Assembly (NCBI GenBank): GCA_963750915.1
Contig: CAVVSF010000002.1
Span: 372,001-436,000 of the forward strand
Direction of reading: 5' to 3'
Length of the DNA stretch: 64,000 nt
Source of the DNA: DATBJJ01 sp963750915
Lineage (GTDB): Bacteria > Acidobacteriota > Vicinamibacteria > Vicinamibacterales > 2-12-FULL-66-21
Made by a program: the position numbers and the translations under genes. Shown one piece after another: positions 1 to 8,774 of the stretch (its first letter is position 1; each line of letters opens with the position of its first letter). The notes beneath the pieces were generated by a model, which was not told the DNA's origin, made no database searches, and saw only the letters and a program-made list of their open reading frames with translations.

Positions 1-948
1 GAGCTCGCCGCGGCGCAGGCTGTCGTGTTGAAGTTGTGCCGCCGTGGCGCTGGTCTTGGCGCGAACCGCCGCCCTGCAGGACAGGAACAGCGGCAGGAGA
101 GAGACACCGCCGAAGTCTGTCGTCTCGACGAGGTAGCGGTTCAACACGATGCTGGCATGGCGCGGCAGCCTTCGCCGCCACAGATCCATGAGCAGAAACG
201 CCAGATCGTAGAACACGTCCGTACACGAAATCTCCTCGTTGAACTCGACGCCGTCGAAGAGCGTCGGTCGTCCGTCCAGCAGCACGATGTTGCGCAGATG
301 GAGATCGCCGTGGCCCTGCCGGACCAGACCGGATTGGCGCCGGCGTTCGAGCAACTCGGCACGTCGATCGAGCGCGCGGCACGAGCCGTCAATCACGCGG
401 GCCGCGGCCGACGGATCGAGAGACGATCGCCCGAACTCCGCGAAGCCGGCCGCGTTTCCGTCAATGACCCAGGACATCCCCGCCTTGCCGCCGTGATCAG
501 GGCGGGGGTCGGCGGCCCGGTGAAAGTCGGCGATGGTCGCCGCCAGCGGCGACATGAGCTCGATGCCAAGACCGCCGACAGAGGCGAGTCGATCGAACAA
601 GGCCTCCTGCGGAAACCGGTTCATCTCCACGAGCCAGTCGACGGGCCTGCCCGTCCCCGCGAGAGCATACGATCCGTCACTCTGGCGGGTGACTGCGACG
701 ACTCCACGATAGAGTGTCGGCGCCGTCCGCCGGTTGAGGCGGACCTCCGCTTCACACAGCGTCTGTCGGCGCTCGGAGGTTGAGAAGTCGAGATAGTCGA
801 AGTGCACCGCCCGCTTCAGTTTGTAGGCGCGTGCACCCGCGAGGAAGATGACGGATGCGTGGGTGTCAATTCGCTCGACCGTGGCGCCGGCGTGCGTGGA
901 TGCCGCAGCCAGGAAGTCGATGACGGGTGTCTGGTCTTCAGTGATCAT
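1..948 (-). CDS. APH/kinase-fold phosphotransferase (COG2187-like), C-terminus beyond the window
   Basis: Reading leftward, the frame is open for 316 codons to the window edge. The N-terminal part (THASVIFLAGARAYKLKR, then FDYLDFST) is typical of COG2187 proteins, which often carry a C-terminal P-loop kinase domain that would lie outside this window. The kinase-fold catalytic loop HGDLHLRN is at about residues 213-220, followed by a metal-binding LFDGVEFNE and DVFYDLAFLLMDL. The substrate is unknown. The start is set at the ATG ending at 948 because a near-perfect sigma-54 promoter at 966-981 would begin transcription around 955, which excludes the ATG at 960. It is divergent from the CBS gene and shares the upstream element at 1035. 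The family call is from recalled patterns. Confidence 0.8.
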   Translation of the reverse strand, partial: MITEDQTPVIDFLAAASTHAGATVERIDTHASVIFLAGARAYKLKRAVHFDYLDFSTSERRQTLCEAEVRLNRRTAPTLYRGVVAVTRQSDGSYALAGTGRPVDWLVEMNRFPQEALFDRLASVGGLGIELMSPLAATIADFHRAADPRPDHGGKAGMSWVIDGNAAGFAEFGRSSLDPSAAARVIDGSCRALDRRAELLERRRQSGLVRQGHGDLHLRNIVLLDGRPTLFDGVEFNEEISCTDVFYDLAFLLMDLWRRRLPRHASIVLNRYLVETTDFGGVSLLPLFLSCRAAVRAKTSATAAQLQHDSLRRGEL

Positions 949-965
949 GATCGCCAGCATTCTGG

Positions 966-981
966 AGCAATTGGAGTGCCT
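966..981 (-). promoter_or_regulatory. sigma-54 promoter of the APH-like gene
   Basis: Minus strand reads AGGCAC-TCCAA-TTGCT, with GG and GC exactly 10 bases apart, matching the consensus TGGCAC-N5-TTGCA. Predicted transcription start is near 955. Confidence 0.75.
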
Positions 982-1034
982 GCGCACAAGCCTCGGCAAC
1001 AGGCCTCGTCCGGGAACGACCGGGCCAACCGGCT

Positions 1035-1048
1035 GGGGACTTTTCCGC
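1035..1048 (+). promoter_or_regulatory. putative activator site (UAS), shared by divergent genes
   Basis: GGGGACTTTTCCGC is one of the best copies of the 14-bp element found at twelve places in the window. It lies 53 bp from the leftward and 83 bp from the rightward -24 element. No clear partner half was seen. Confidence 0.6.
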
Positions 1049-1131
1049 TGTGGCCGATGAAGCCGCAAGCGCCCCATACCCCTTGAGACCCAGCGGCGGT
1101 TGGGCTTGCACCGTTCGTTCGCATGCGAAGC

Positions 1132-1147
1132 TGGCGCGCGTGATGCA
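1132..1147 (+). promoter_or_regulatory. sigma-54 promoter of the CBS gene
   Basis: TGGCGC-GCGTG-ATGCA, correct GG-N10-GC spacing, 40 bases before the chosen CBS start. Confidence 0.65.
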
Positions 1148-1187
1148 GGCCTGAGTGACAATTCGGGCCAGGAACACGAGGATACAA

Positions 1188-1610
1188 ATGCGACTCGACG
1201 ACATCATGAGCACCCATGTCGAATCCATTCGGGCAGGCGAAACGCTCGAACAGGCCGATAGACAGATGCGACTGACGGGGATCCATCACCTCGTTGTCGT
1301 GGACGGGCACAAGGTTGTCGGGTTGCTGGGTGCCGCGGCGCTGCAGACGTGCATCGCCGAGGGCGTCGGCAAGGTCGAGGACGCGATGTTTCGCCACGTG
1401 GCGACGGCCAAACCCGATATGACCGTAACCGAGGCTGCGAGGATGATGCGCGGACGTCCCGAGGGTGCTCTGCCGGTGTTGAGTGGCAAGCGTCTCGCAG
1501 GCATCGTCACGATCTCGGACCTGCTGGATGTTCTTGGCGGGCGTTCCAGGCGGTCGGTTCGGGCGCACCCAACGCCACGGCCGCGGCCTGCACGGGTCCG
1601 ACGTGCTTGA
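1188..1610 (+). CDS. CBS-domain pair protein
   Basis: A protein of 140 residues made almost only of two CBS motifs (about residues 4-55 and 66-118), starting MRLDDIMSTHVESI. Small tandem-CBS proteins bind adenine nucleotides or similar ligands and sense energy state. No enzymatic domain is attached. The start is the ATG preceded by ACGAGG about 7 bases upstream, not the in-frame codon at 1155, which lies too close to the predicted transcription start near 1158. The tail is basic and Pro/Arg-rich and probably disordered. It belongs to the proposed sigma-54 stress regulon and faces the UspA gene tail to tail. Confidence 0.88.
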   Translation: MRLDDIMSTHVESIRAGETLEQADRQMRLTGIHHLVVVDGHKVVGLLGAAALQTCIAEGVGKVEDAMFRHVATAKPDMTVTEAARMMRGRPEGALPVLSGKRLAGIVTISDLLDVLGGRSRRSVRAHPTPRPRPARVRRA

Positions 1611-1695
1611 GTGCAGGAAACGGGTGTTCGATAAGGCTCGCCGACAGCAGTGACAGCCAAGAGCTCATGGTTGTCCGACTGGCACTGCGGCAAGG

Positions 1696-2631
1696 TCAGG
1701 CGGCAGCAACCCTCGCGGCAATGTCGGCTCGAACGGTCAAGACCGGGCATGTCGCCTGCCGGACCACGGGTTCCGCGGTCGAACCAAACAGCATGCGATC
1801 GACCGGATTCCTGCCATGAATTCCGAGCACGATGAGATCGCTGCCGTGGTCGGCCGCCAGGCGCAGGATTTCACGATACGGCTTGCCCGACGTGACGATT
1901 TCCTCGACCTCGAATCTTGCCTGGGCTTCGCCAACTACCTTCCGCAGCCGCTCGCGCGCGGCTATCTCGGCCGCCAACCGATACCCCGTGAGATCGACTG
2001 CTGGACCTGCCAGGGGGTCGTAGCCGATGGGCGTCCATTCGATGACGTTGACGGCAATCAGCTGTGTGTCCGCCCGGTCCGCCAGGGAAACCGCGTAGCC
2101 CAGCGCGGCGATCGAGCATTCGGAGAAGTCGATGGCGCACAAGATCCGCTTGAAATCCGACGACGTGTCCTGCTCGCCGGCAGGGACGCCGACCGTCAGG
2201 ACCGGTTGCCGCGCCGTTCGTAAGATCTTTTCGGTCACGGAGCCGAGGAACAGCCGCTGAAAACCTGTGCGGCCATGTGTGCCCATGACGATGAGATCGG
2301 CGCCCAGCCGTTCGGCTTGCGCGAGGATCTCTTCGTGAACCGTTTGCGCATCGACCACATCGGTCTCGATTGGGACGCACATCGAATGCAGAGGGGCTGC
2401 GAATTCAGTCAGCTCGCGCAGCAGGCGCTCACGTGCCGCCGGCGCCAGGCCGAGCGGCGGGGGTTCCGGCACTTCAGGAGGTGACAGATACACGGGCAGA
2501 TGGATCGGCACGACGTGCAATGCCATCACCGAGGCGCCATCCGCCTTCGCTACTGCGACGGCGCGCGTCAACGCCTGGCGTGAGAACTCGGAGAAGTCAA
2601 CCGGACATAGGATGCGTTTGATTGTAACCAC
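1696..2631 (-). CDS. tandem universal stress protein (two UspA domains)
   Basis: 311 residues with two UspA domains, about 3-148 (TIKRILCPVDFSEFSRQAL ... GTHGRTGFQRLFLGSVTEKIL) and 163-305 (FKRILCAIDFSECS ... GIHGRNPVDRMLFGSTAEPVV). The glycine pattern of the ATP-binding type is visible in both. Universal stress proteins bind ATP and support survival in starvation, redox or low-oxygen stress. The start is the GTG at 2631, with TGGAG about 8 bases upstream. The in-frame codon at 2733 lies inside the predicted sigma-54 promoter. It is one of four UspA genes in the window, three of which have this promoter type plus the shared upstream element. Confidence 0.92.
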   Translation of the reverse strand: MVTIKRILCPVDFSEFSRQALTRAVAVAKADGASVMALHVVPIHLPVYLSPPEVPEPPPLGLAPAARERLLRELTEFAAPLHSMCVPIETDVVDAQTVHEEILAQAERLGADLIVMGTHGRTGFQRLFLGSVTEKILRTARQPVLTVGVPAGEQDTSSDFKRILCAIDFSECSIAALGYAVSLADRADTQLIAVNVIEWTPIGYDPLAGPAVDLTGYRLAAEIAARERLRKVVGEAQARFEVEEIVTSGKPYREILRLAADHGSDLIVLGIHGRNPVDRMLFGSTAEPVVRQATCPVLTVRADIAARVAAA

Positions 2632-2724
2632 GGCACTACTCCAGACAACTCCAACCAGCGGGCCTTCGGCATCGACATGGATGCGGCGCGCGTCGAATGC
2701 GTTCTGACTTCCGATCTTCGACAG

Positions 2725-2740
2725 AGCAACCACTGTGCCG
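2725..2740 (-). promoter_or_regulatory. sigma-54 promoter of the tandem uspA gene
   Basis: Minus strand CGGCAC-AGTGG-TTGCT, near-consensus. The leader to the GTG start is about 80-90 bases. Confidence 0.7.
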
Positions 2741-2801
2741 CCGCAGTTCCCGCCTCAGCGAGTGATGGACCCCGGTTGGATCTGAGGCGTAGACGCACGA
2801 T

Positions 2802-2834
2802 GCGGAAGTTCTCGCAGCGGGTGCGGAATTCCAC
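2802..2834 (-). promoter_or_regulatory. putative activator site (paired 14-bp element)
   Basis: On the minus strand two copies, GTGGAATTCCGCAC and GCGAGAACTTCCGC, are separated by 5 bases and lie 61 bp upstream of the -24 element. They resemble the shared consensus GGGGAnnTTTCCGC imperfectly. Confidence 0.45.
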
Positions 2835-2900
2835 CAGCACGGGTGCGTCTGTTGCCGGCGAGGGACGACTGTCGGGACAGCGGCCGCCGCGGCATCTGCA

Positions 2901-3809
2901 CTACCGCCGAACCGTAACCGGAACGGCCAAACCCTCCGCCTCGCGAACGACTCGGACAACGTCGGCCAACTCGACGAGGTCCCGGAGTTGAAGCTGGTCG
3001 ATCATTGCCAGCGCGCGCGACAACGGATTGGGCGAGCGATGATACCGGTCGGGGTGGACCTCGAGAAAGACATCCGTTCCGTCGAAGGCGACGAGAACGG
3101 GTTCATAGATGATCTGACCGTGTTCACCGACGCCGACGAACGGAAACAAGTCCTCGACATCATCGGGGTGCAATCTGATGCAGCCATGCGTTGCAAAGTG
3201 ATAAATGCTCGAGGGCGCCGTGGTCCCATGTAAGCCCACGCTGCCAAGACTGAGGCCCATCCAGTAACCGCCGAGGGGATTAGCGGGGCCGGGAGCTACT
3301 CGCTTGACGACCGGCTTTCCCGCCCGTCGCATCTCCTCCTGAATCGAGAGCGGAACATCCCACGTCGGCTCGGTTTCCATGGCGACGATCGAGAACCGGC
3401 CCAGCGGTGTAGGCCAGTCAGGCTGGCCGACGGCGACGGGATAGTTCGCGCGCATGACGCCTTGCGCATAGTGAAACAGCATCCGCTGTGGCAGATTGAT
3501 GAGCAGCCCCTCTTCCTCGAAGGCCGGCACGATGTGGCGGTTATCGATACCCAATACATCCCCCGGTGTCAGGGCGATGCCGACAGTCCGCGCATTCCGT
3601 CTGGCAAGGACCTCTGGATCGACACCGACGCGCGCGCCTATCGTCGTCCAGGATTCGCCGCTGCTGACGACGTGAATCCAGCGATCGCCCGTGATGACGC
3701 GGCAGTCGGCGCCAGGTTGCCGACCGGACGCGCAGAGTGCGGCCGACGCGAGAGCGATGGCCAGCGCGTGGAGGCCGACAGTGTGTGAACGGAGACTAAT
3801 GCCATGCAT
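2901..3809 (-). CDS. LysM and L,D-transpeptidase (YkuD) protein
   Basis: 302 residues. An N-terminal signal peptide (hydrophobic about 12-28) is followed by a LysM-like segment (about 44-90, IHVVSSGESWTTIGARVGVDP) and a YkuD catalytic domain (about 98-240). The signature keeps His194 (LHGTT), His208 and the nucleophile Cys210 in FATHGCIRLHPDDVEDLF. Such enzymes form 3-3 crosslinks in peptidoglycan or attach lipoproteins in the periplasm. The start codon is downstream of a well-formed sigma-54 promoter. The divergent partner is the DUF3365 gene. Cell-wall crosslinking under a stress regulon would fit a dormancy or envelope-hardening response, which is inference. Confidence 0.92.
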   Translation of the reverse strand: MHGISLRSHTVGLHALAIALASAALCASGRQPGADCRVITGDRWIHVVSSGESWTTIGARVGVDPEVLARRNARTVGIALTPGDVLGIDNRHIVPAFEEEGLLINLPQRMLFHYAQGVMRANYPVAVGQPDWPTPLGRFSIVAMETEPTWDVPLSIQEEMRRAGKPVVKRVAPGPANPLGGYWMGLSLGSVGLHGTTAPSSIYHFATHGCIRLHPDDVEDLFPFVGVGEHGQIIYEPVLVAFDGTDVFLEVHPDRYHRSPNPLSRALAMIDQLQLRDLVELADVVRVVREAEGLAVPVTVRR

Positions 3810-3853
3810 CGTTGACTCCCGCGAGGATGGCCGTTCCAGTCAGGGCGGTCTGT

Positions 3854-3869
3854 TGCATTCCCGGTGCCG
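3854..3869 (-). promoter_or_regulatory. sigma-54 promoter of the L,D-transpeptidase gene
   Basis: Minus strand CGGCAC-CGGGA-ATGCA, 45 bases before the ATG. Confidence 0.72.
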
Positions 3870-3918
3870 GCGCGATCGACGAAGTGAGCCGCGTCAACAC
3901 GCTCCGTCGTCCGGTCAC

Positions 3919-3952
3919 CGGGAATTCTGCGCAGGCCAGCGGAAAATCTCCC
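3919..3952. promoter_or_regulatory. putative shared activator site, inverted repeat
   Basis: CGGGAATTCTGCGC, a 6-base spacer, then GCGGAAAATCTCCC, whose reverse complement is GGGAGATTTTCCGC. The half-site spacing is the same as at 49394-49427. It lies between two divergent sigma-54 promoters, 49-50 bp from each -24 element. Confidence 0.65.
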
Positions 3953-4001
3953 GGTCGGCCCTCGGTTCATGGCCGATCACGGCCAGAGGCGGGAATCGAG
4001 G

Positions 4002-4017
4002 GGGTACCGCGCTTGCA
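4002..4017 (+). promoter_or_regulatory. sigma-54 promoter of the DUF3365 gene
   Basis: GGGTAC-CGCGC-TTGCA, correct spacing, 33 bases before the ATG. Confidence 0.68.
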
Positions 4018-4049
4018 CCGTGAGAGTTGACGCAGGTCCAGAGGCCGAT

Positions 4050-4640
4050 ATGACACTTCTTCCGATCACGCTCATCGCGGCGGGTCTCGTGGCGACAATG
4101 CTTGCGACCCAGGCTGAGTACAAGTCGTGGCCTGTCAGCCAGGCGCCGGCGGAGCTGCGCCCCGTGATCTCACGCGCCGATCTGGTGGTTGTCGCGATGC
4201 AGGGGGCGGTCTTACGGGAGCTGACGGACGCGCTGGCACGCCACGGTCCAGCCGGCGCCATCGGCTTCTGCCACCTGGATGCGACGGCCATCATTCAGGG
4301 CATTGGCAGGGAAGAGGGCATTGCCGCCGGCCGTACCAGCGATCGCCTGCGAAATCAGGCCAACGCGCCGAGGGCCTGGTCGGCACCGCTCGTCAGAGCG
4401 CACGCGGGCCGGCAGGCCAGGACGGTCGAAGGCTTCGCGGTGGATCTGGGCGACAAGGTGGGCCTGTTGCGACCGATTATCGAGCAACCGATGTGCGCGG
4501 GATGCCACGGCCCACCGGAGCGTTTGGCTCCCGGAATGAAGTTGATCCTCGACAACCGATATCCGGCGGATCGGGCGAGCGGCTTCACGGATGGAGAGAT
4601 CCGCGGGTGGTTCTGGGTCGAGATGCCCAAACCCCGCTAG
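4050..4640 (+). CDS. periplasmic DUF3365 (Tll0287-like) haem protein
   Basis: 196 residues with a hydrophobic N-terminal signal (TLLPITLIAAGLVATML). A DUF3365 domain follows, with one CxxCH haem c motif at Cys149-His153 (CAGCH) near the C-terminus, as in families thought to be PAS-like haem or redox sensors. It ends MPKPR, without a fused kinase or receptor domain, so it is a stand-alone soluble protein. Start chosen at the ATG with AGAGG 5 bases upstream. It shares its regulatory region with the divergent L,D-transpeptidase. Role unknown; a redox or NO/O2 ligand-binding role is inferred. Confidence 0.8.
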   Translation: MTLLPITLIAAGLVATMLATQAEYKSWPVSQAPAELRPVISRADLVVVAMQGAVLRELTDALARHGPAGAIGFCHLDATAIIQGIGREEGIAAGRTSDRLRNQANAPRAWSAPLVRAHAGRQARTVEGFAVDLGDKVGLLRPIIEQPMCAGCHGPPERLAPGMKLILDNRYPADRASGFTDGEIRGWFWVEMPKPR

Positions 4641-4675
4641 AGCCGCACCTCTGAAGGATCGACCGCGGCGCGGTC

Positions 4676-7345
4676 TCAGTATTCAACCCGCCGGCTTCGC
4701 GCCGGGGGATGGCCGTAGCCGACACGGATCCGTGCATCGGCGACGCACGCTCCTGCGGTGAGGACGATCACGGGGTTCAAGTCCAGCTCCTGGATCTCGG
4801 GCGCCACGTCCATCAACTCGGAGATTCGAAGCAGCACCTGCTGCAGCGACGCTTCGTCGGCCGGCGGTGCGCCTCGATAGCCTCCAAGCAGCCGCGATCC
4901 TCGAAGATTGCCAATCATTTCCCGCGCGTCCGCGCCAGTCAGCGGATGAAGCCGGAAGCTCGTGTCCGCCAGGACGTCGACGAGGATGCCGCCGGTTCCA
5001 CAGGCAATCACCGGCCCGAACAGGGGATCGTGCAGCGCACCGACGATCATCTCAATGCCCTGGGGAACCATCTGCTGCACGAGCACGGCGGTCATGTCGG
5101 CGCCAAGCCGGTCTCTGAACCTCTCGTACGCGGCCTGAACGTCCCTGGCTGCGGTGAGATTCAGACTGACTGCGCCTTGTTCGGTCTTATGCAGCAACGC
5201 AGGCCCGAGCGCCTTGAGCGCAACGGGGTAGCCGATCGCCGCTGCGGCTTCCAGGGTATCGTCGAGGTCCGCGGTGACGCGTGAACGGGCAGTCGTGATG
5301 CCGGCAGCAGCGAGTATGCCTGCGACCTCTGTCGTCGTCGTCCAACCGCCGCCACGCAAAAGGACCTGGTCGATGATGGCGCGAATACCGGCACGATCGA
5401 ACTTGTCGAGGCAAGGTCGCGGTTCCCGAGGCCTCGCGCGCCACTCTCCATACTTGACGACACGGGCCAGCGCGAGCGCCGCGGATTCCGGGAAGGCGTA
5501 GCAGGGAATCGGCGCAAGTGTCGGCGGTGCCCCCTCGGCTCGCATGAATACGCCGAGAACGGGCTTGTCGCCGGCGGTTCGGCCAGCCTCGGCAACCGCC
5601 GCGGCAACTTCGGCCGGGTCCGTCACGAGCGGCGGGATGAAGATTGTGATCACGCTGTCGATCTGTTCGTCGCGCAGAATCGCGGCAAGCGCCCGCCGAT
5701 AGTGCTCGGCCGGCGCCGATGCGAGCATGTCGACGGGATTCCCGACGCTTGCGGCGGCGGGGAGGAACGAGCGAAGCTCGGCGCGCGTGGCCTCGCCAAG
5801 CACGGGAAGGATCAGCCCGTGCGCCTCACACGCGTCTGCAGCCAGGATGCCAGGTCCGCCGGCGTTGGTCAGAATCGCGACCCGCGCGCCACGCGGGACC
5901 GGCTGATTCGCGAGCAGCGCGGCAACGTCGAAGAGCTCTTCCAGTCTTTCCGTGCGGATCACGCCCGCCTGGTGGAACAGCGCGTCGACCACGATGTCGC
6001 TCGACGCGAGAGCCCCGGTGTGTGAGCCTGCGGCCCGCGAACCGGCCGAGGATCGGCCGGCCTTGACCGCGACGATCGGTTTCGTCCGCGCCACCCGCCG
6101 GGCGATGTCGCTGAACTTCCTGGGGTTGCCGAAGCTTTCCAGATACAGAAGGATGACCGAGGTTCGCGCATCCTCTCCCCAGTATTGAATCAGATCGTTA
6201 CCGGACACATCCGGCTTGTTGCCGACCGAGACAAAGCTCGAGATGCCGATGTTGAGTCGCTTGGCGTAATCCAGGATGGCGAGGCCCAGCGCGCCGCTCT
6301 GCGTCAGCATCGCCACGCCGCCGGCCGGGGGCGAGACCGGAGAGAACGTCGCGTTCAGTCGCACGGCCGGATCCGTATTGAGCAGGCCCATGCAGTTGGG
6401 ACCGATCAGCCGGCAGCCGGCGCGCCGGATTCGATCGACCAGCGCTGCTTCGCGCACCCGGCCATCCTCGCCGCACTCGCTGAAGCCGGCGCTGATCACG
6501 CAGATCGCGCGGACGTCCTTGGCGATGCACTCATCGACCGCTGCCAGCACGTGGAGTGCGGGGACCACGATCACGGCGAGGTCGACTGGTCCAGGAATGT
6601 CGCCGATTCGAGGATAGGCGCGGATCCCGTCGATCTGAGCGGCGCTCGGATGCACCGCCACGACTGTGCCCGTGAAGCCATACGTGGAGAGGTTGTGCAG
6701 AATCTCTGAGCCGATCTTGCCGCGCTCGCGATTGGCGCCGATGACGGCCACCGTGCGAGGCTCGAAGAACGCTTTCATCGACGCCGTCGCGGCGGCACGC
6801 GAGCGCGCCGCCGCCTTGTCCGCGAAGGCATCGGTCATCGACAGGGATAACGTCACCCGGCAGACGCCGCGCTCGACCGCGGTGGCGACGGCAAAGCCGG
6901 AGTCGCGAAACACGTCGAGCATGCGCCGATTGTCGCCGAGCACCTCCGCATCGAAGGTGTCGATGCCCTGCTCGCTCGCGATCGCAGCCAGCCGCTCCAG
7001 TAGCCGTGTGCCGATGCCGTGGCCCTGCAGGGCGTCAGAGACGACGAACGCCACTTCGGCGCGATTCAGATGCTTCGGGTCCCGGTAGAAGCCGGCGAAC
7101 GCGACGATGCGACCCTGCGACTCGACCACGAGGGCCGTCCCCATGCGCGCATCCGCCGCGGCCAGCGCCCGCACCCGTGCGTCCGTGAGGGCCGGCAGGC
7201 CCATGAACCGGTGATAGAGGCTGTCGACCGAGAGCGTCCTCAGGAAGGTCTGAAGCGCGGGGACGTCAGACTCGGTGACGCGTCGCAGACAGACAGTCGA
7301 TCCGTCGCGCACAACAACGTCAATCGTGGCCACATCGTTCGTCAT
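4676..7345 (-). CDS. GNAT acetyltransferase fused to ADP-forming acyl-CoA synthetase
   Basis: 889 residues. Order: GNAT domain (about 1-170, with the acetyl-CoA loop DALQGHGIGTRLLERLA), CoA-binding Rossmann domain (about 196-330, FFEPRTVAVIGANRERGKIG), succinyl-CoA-ligase-like domain, and C-terminal ATP-grasp domain (about 660-880). This set of domains is that of the Pat/YfiQ protein lysine acetyltransferases, though there the GNAT part is usually C-terminal. His442 in SHTGAL aligns with the phospho-histidine of ADP-forming acyl-CoA synthetases, so the synthetase half may be active. The gene starts 21 bases after RR1 and is probably in its operon, which would place protein acylation or acetate metabolism under the sigma-54 regulator. 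Confidence 0.88.
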   Translation of the reverse strand: MTNDVATIDVVVRDGSTVCLRRVTESDVPALQTFLRTLSVDSLYHRFMGLPALTDARVRALAAADARMGTALVVESQGRIVAFAGFYRDPKHLNRAEVAFVVSDALQGHGIGTRLLERLAAIASEQGIDTFDAEVLGDNRRMLDVFRDSGFAVATAVERGVCRVTLSLSMTDAFADKAAARSRAAATASMKAFFEPRTVAVIGANRERGKIGSEILHNLSTYGFTGTVVAVHPSAAQIDGIRAYPRIGDIPGPVDLAVIVVPALHVLAAVDECIAKDVRAICVISAGFSECGEDGRVREAALVDRIRRAGCRLIGPNCMGLLNTDPAVRLNATFSPVSPPAGGVAMLTQSGALGLAILDYAKRLNIGISSFVSVGNKPDVSGNDLIQYWGEDARTSVILLYLESFGNPRKFSDIARRVARTKPIVAVKAGRSSAGSRAAGSHTGALASSDIVVDALFHQAGVIRTERLEELFDVAALLANQPVPRGARVAILTNAGGPGILAADACEAHGLILPVLGEATRAELRSFLPAAASVGNPVDMLASAPAEHYRRALAAILRDEQIDSVITIFIPPLVTDPAEVAAAVAEAGRTAGDKPVLGVFMRAEGAPPTLAPIPCYAFPESAALALARVVKYGEWRARPREPRPCLDKFDRAGIRAIIDQVLLRGGGWTTTTEVAGILAAAGITTARSRVTADLDDTLEAAAAIGYPVALKALGPALLHKTEQGAVSLNLTAARDVQAAYERFRDRLGADMTAVLVQQMVPQGIEMIVGALHDPLFGPVIACGTGGILVDVLADTSFRLHPLTGADAREMIGNLRGSRLLGGYRGAPPADEASLQQVLLRISELMDVAPEIQELDLNPVIVLTAGACVADARIRVGYGHPPARSRRVEY

Positions 7346-7366
7346 ACCGGAGCCTCAGAATGAAAC

Positions 7367-8740
7367 TCAGTGGCGGGCGTCCTGGGTTACGGTCAGCCCG
7401 AATTTTTCGATCCGATACCGTATCTGGTCGCGGTTGAGGCCGAGCAGACCTCCGGCCCGCGTCTGGTTCCCGTGGCAGCGTCGAAGCGCCTGAATCAGGA
7501 GGCCCCGCTCGAGCTGCCCGAGGTCCACGCCCGTCGTCGGAAGCTCGAGCTCGCTTCCCGCGCTGGCGGCAATCGCCATGGCGGAAAAATCGCGGGCGTC
7601 GAGTCGATCGCCATCGGACAACAACATCGCTCGCTCGATCACATTGCGGAGCTCGCGCACGTTTCCCGGCCATCCGTAACTCCGGAGAAGGGTATAAGCG
7701 GCCGGCGTCGCCCCAAGCACGCGTTTCCTGAATTCGGTGTTGAAAATGTCGATGAAGTACTCCACGAGCAGGGGGATGTCCTCCGCATGCGCGCGGAGCG
7801 GGGGCATCGCGATCGGGAGCACATTGAGACGGTAGAGCAAGTCGGTCCGGAACCGATGTTTGTCAACTTCGGTTTCGAGCTCGCGGTTTGTCGCCGCGAT
7901 GACGCGAACGTCCACTCGAATGTCCGAGGAGCCTCCGACCCGCCTGAAGCTCTTCTCTTCGAGGAACCGCAGCAGCATCGCCTGCAGGCCCGGCGTCAAT
8001 TCCCCGATCTCGTCGAGAAAGACGGTGCCGCCGTCAGCTGTTTCCAGCAATCCCTTCTTCTGCACGCGGGCATCGGTAAAGGCACCGCGCTCGTGCCCGA
8101 ACAGTTCGCTCTCGAGCAGCTGCTCCGGGAGCGCGGAGCACGTGATGTTCATGAACGGCTTCGACGATCGGTCGCTGGTGTAGTGAATGACGTTGGCGAC
8201 GAGATCCTTGCCGGTGCCGCTCTCACCGGTGAGCAGGACCGTTGACGCCGGACTCATTGCGACACGGGCGACGAGATGACGGAGCGCGGTAATGGGGGAG
8301 GACCCGCCGACTAATCGCTGCAGGCTGTACGGCCGGGCAGCGTCGTTCCGCAACTGTCGCACCTCGCGACGCAGCCGGGTCGTTTCCAGCGCCCGGTCGA
8401 CCGCAGCGGCGACCTCGTCCAGGTCGAACGGCTTGTTGGCAACGTGGTAGGCGCCGAGCTTCATCGCCTCGACGGCAGTCTCGACGCTGGCGTAGGCCGT
8501 GAGCAGGATGACGAGGATGTCCTGGTCGAACTCCTTCACCTTGCGAAGGACGGCGACGCCGTCGATATCGGGCAGCCGATAGTCGAGCAGAATCAGGTCG
8601 ACGCCTTCAGTGAGTTTCTCCAGGGCGGAACGCCCGGTGTCGGCTTGGAGCACCGCGTATCCCTCGGACTTGAGGCGTTCGGTCAGTGACCAACGAATCA
8701 GCGGTTCGTCATCGACAACGAGAATCGTCGCTTTGGGCAT
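7367..8740 (-). CDS. sigma-54-dependent response regulator RR1 (NtrC family)
   Basis: 457 residues: receiver domain (1-115; Asp10, Asp11, phospho-acceptor Asp53, Lys in NKPFD), AAA+ domain (Walker A GESGTGKD at 172-179, Walker B VFLDEIGE near 240), and a Fis-type helix-turn-helix (GNQTRAGGLLGLNRDQIRYR). The sigma-54 contact loop reads GAFTDA instead of GAFTGA at 219-224. The start MPKATILVVDDE is the natural receiver start. It is a close paralogue of RR2 at 47921, with an almost identical recognition helix. Its own promoter is sigma-54 type with an upstream element, so it is probably autoregulated. The GNAT/acyl-CoA synthetase gene follows after 21 bases. It is the first candidate activator of the regulon described in the findings. 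Confidence 0.94.
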   Translation of the reverse strand: MPKATILVVDDEPLIRWSLTERLKSEGYAVLQADTGRSALEKLTEGVDLILLDYRLPDIDGVAVLRKVKEFDQDILVILLTAYASVETAVEAMKLGAYHVANKPFDLDEVAAAVDRALETTRLRREVRQLRNDAARPYSLQRLVGGSSPITALRHLVARVAMSPASTVLLTGESGTGKDLVANVIHYTSDRSSKPFMNITCSALPEQLLESELFGHERGAFTDARVQKKGLLETADGGTVFLDEIGELTPGLQAMLLRFLEEKSFRRVGGSSDIRVDVRVIAATNRELETEVDKHRFRTDLLYRLNVLPIAMPPLRAHAEDIPLLVEYFIDIFNTEFRKRVLGATPAAYTLLRSYGWPGNVRELRNVIERAMLLSDGDRLDARDFSAMAIAASAGSELELPTTGVDLGQLERGLLIQALRRCHGNQTRAGGLLGLNRDQIRYRIEKFGLTVTQDARH

Positions 8741-8774
8741 GGTGTCGGTCCAGCGGCAGCTTTCGAGGTCTACG

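Noticed and set aside
25..783. Plus-strand open frame of 252 codons at the left edge
   Set aside because: It mirrors the minus-strand kinase-fold gene. Its residues have no family match, while the minus strand has the HGDLHLRN catalytic motif.
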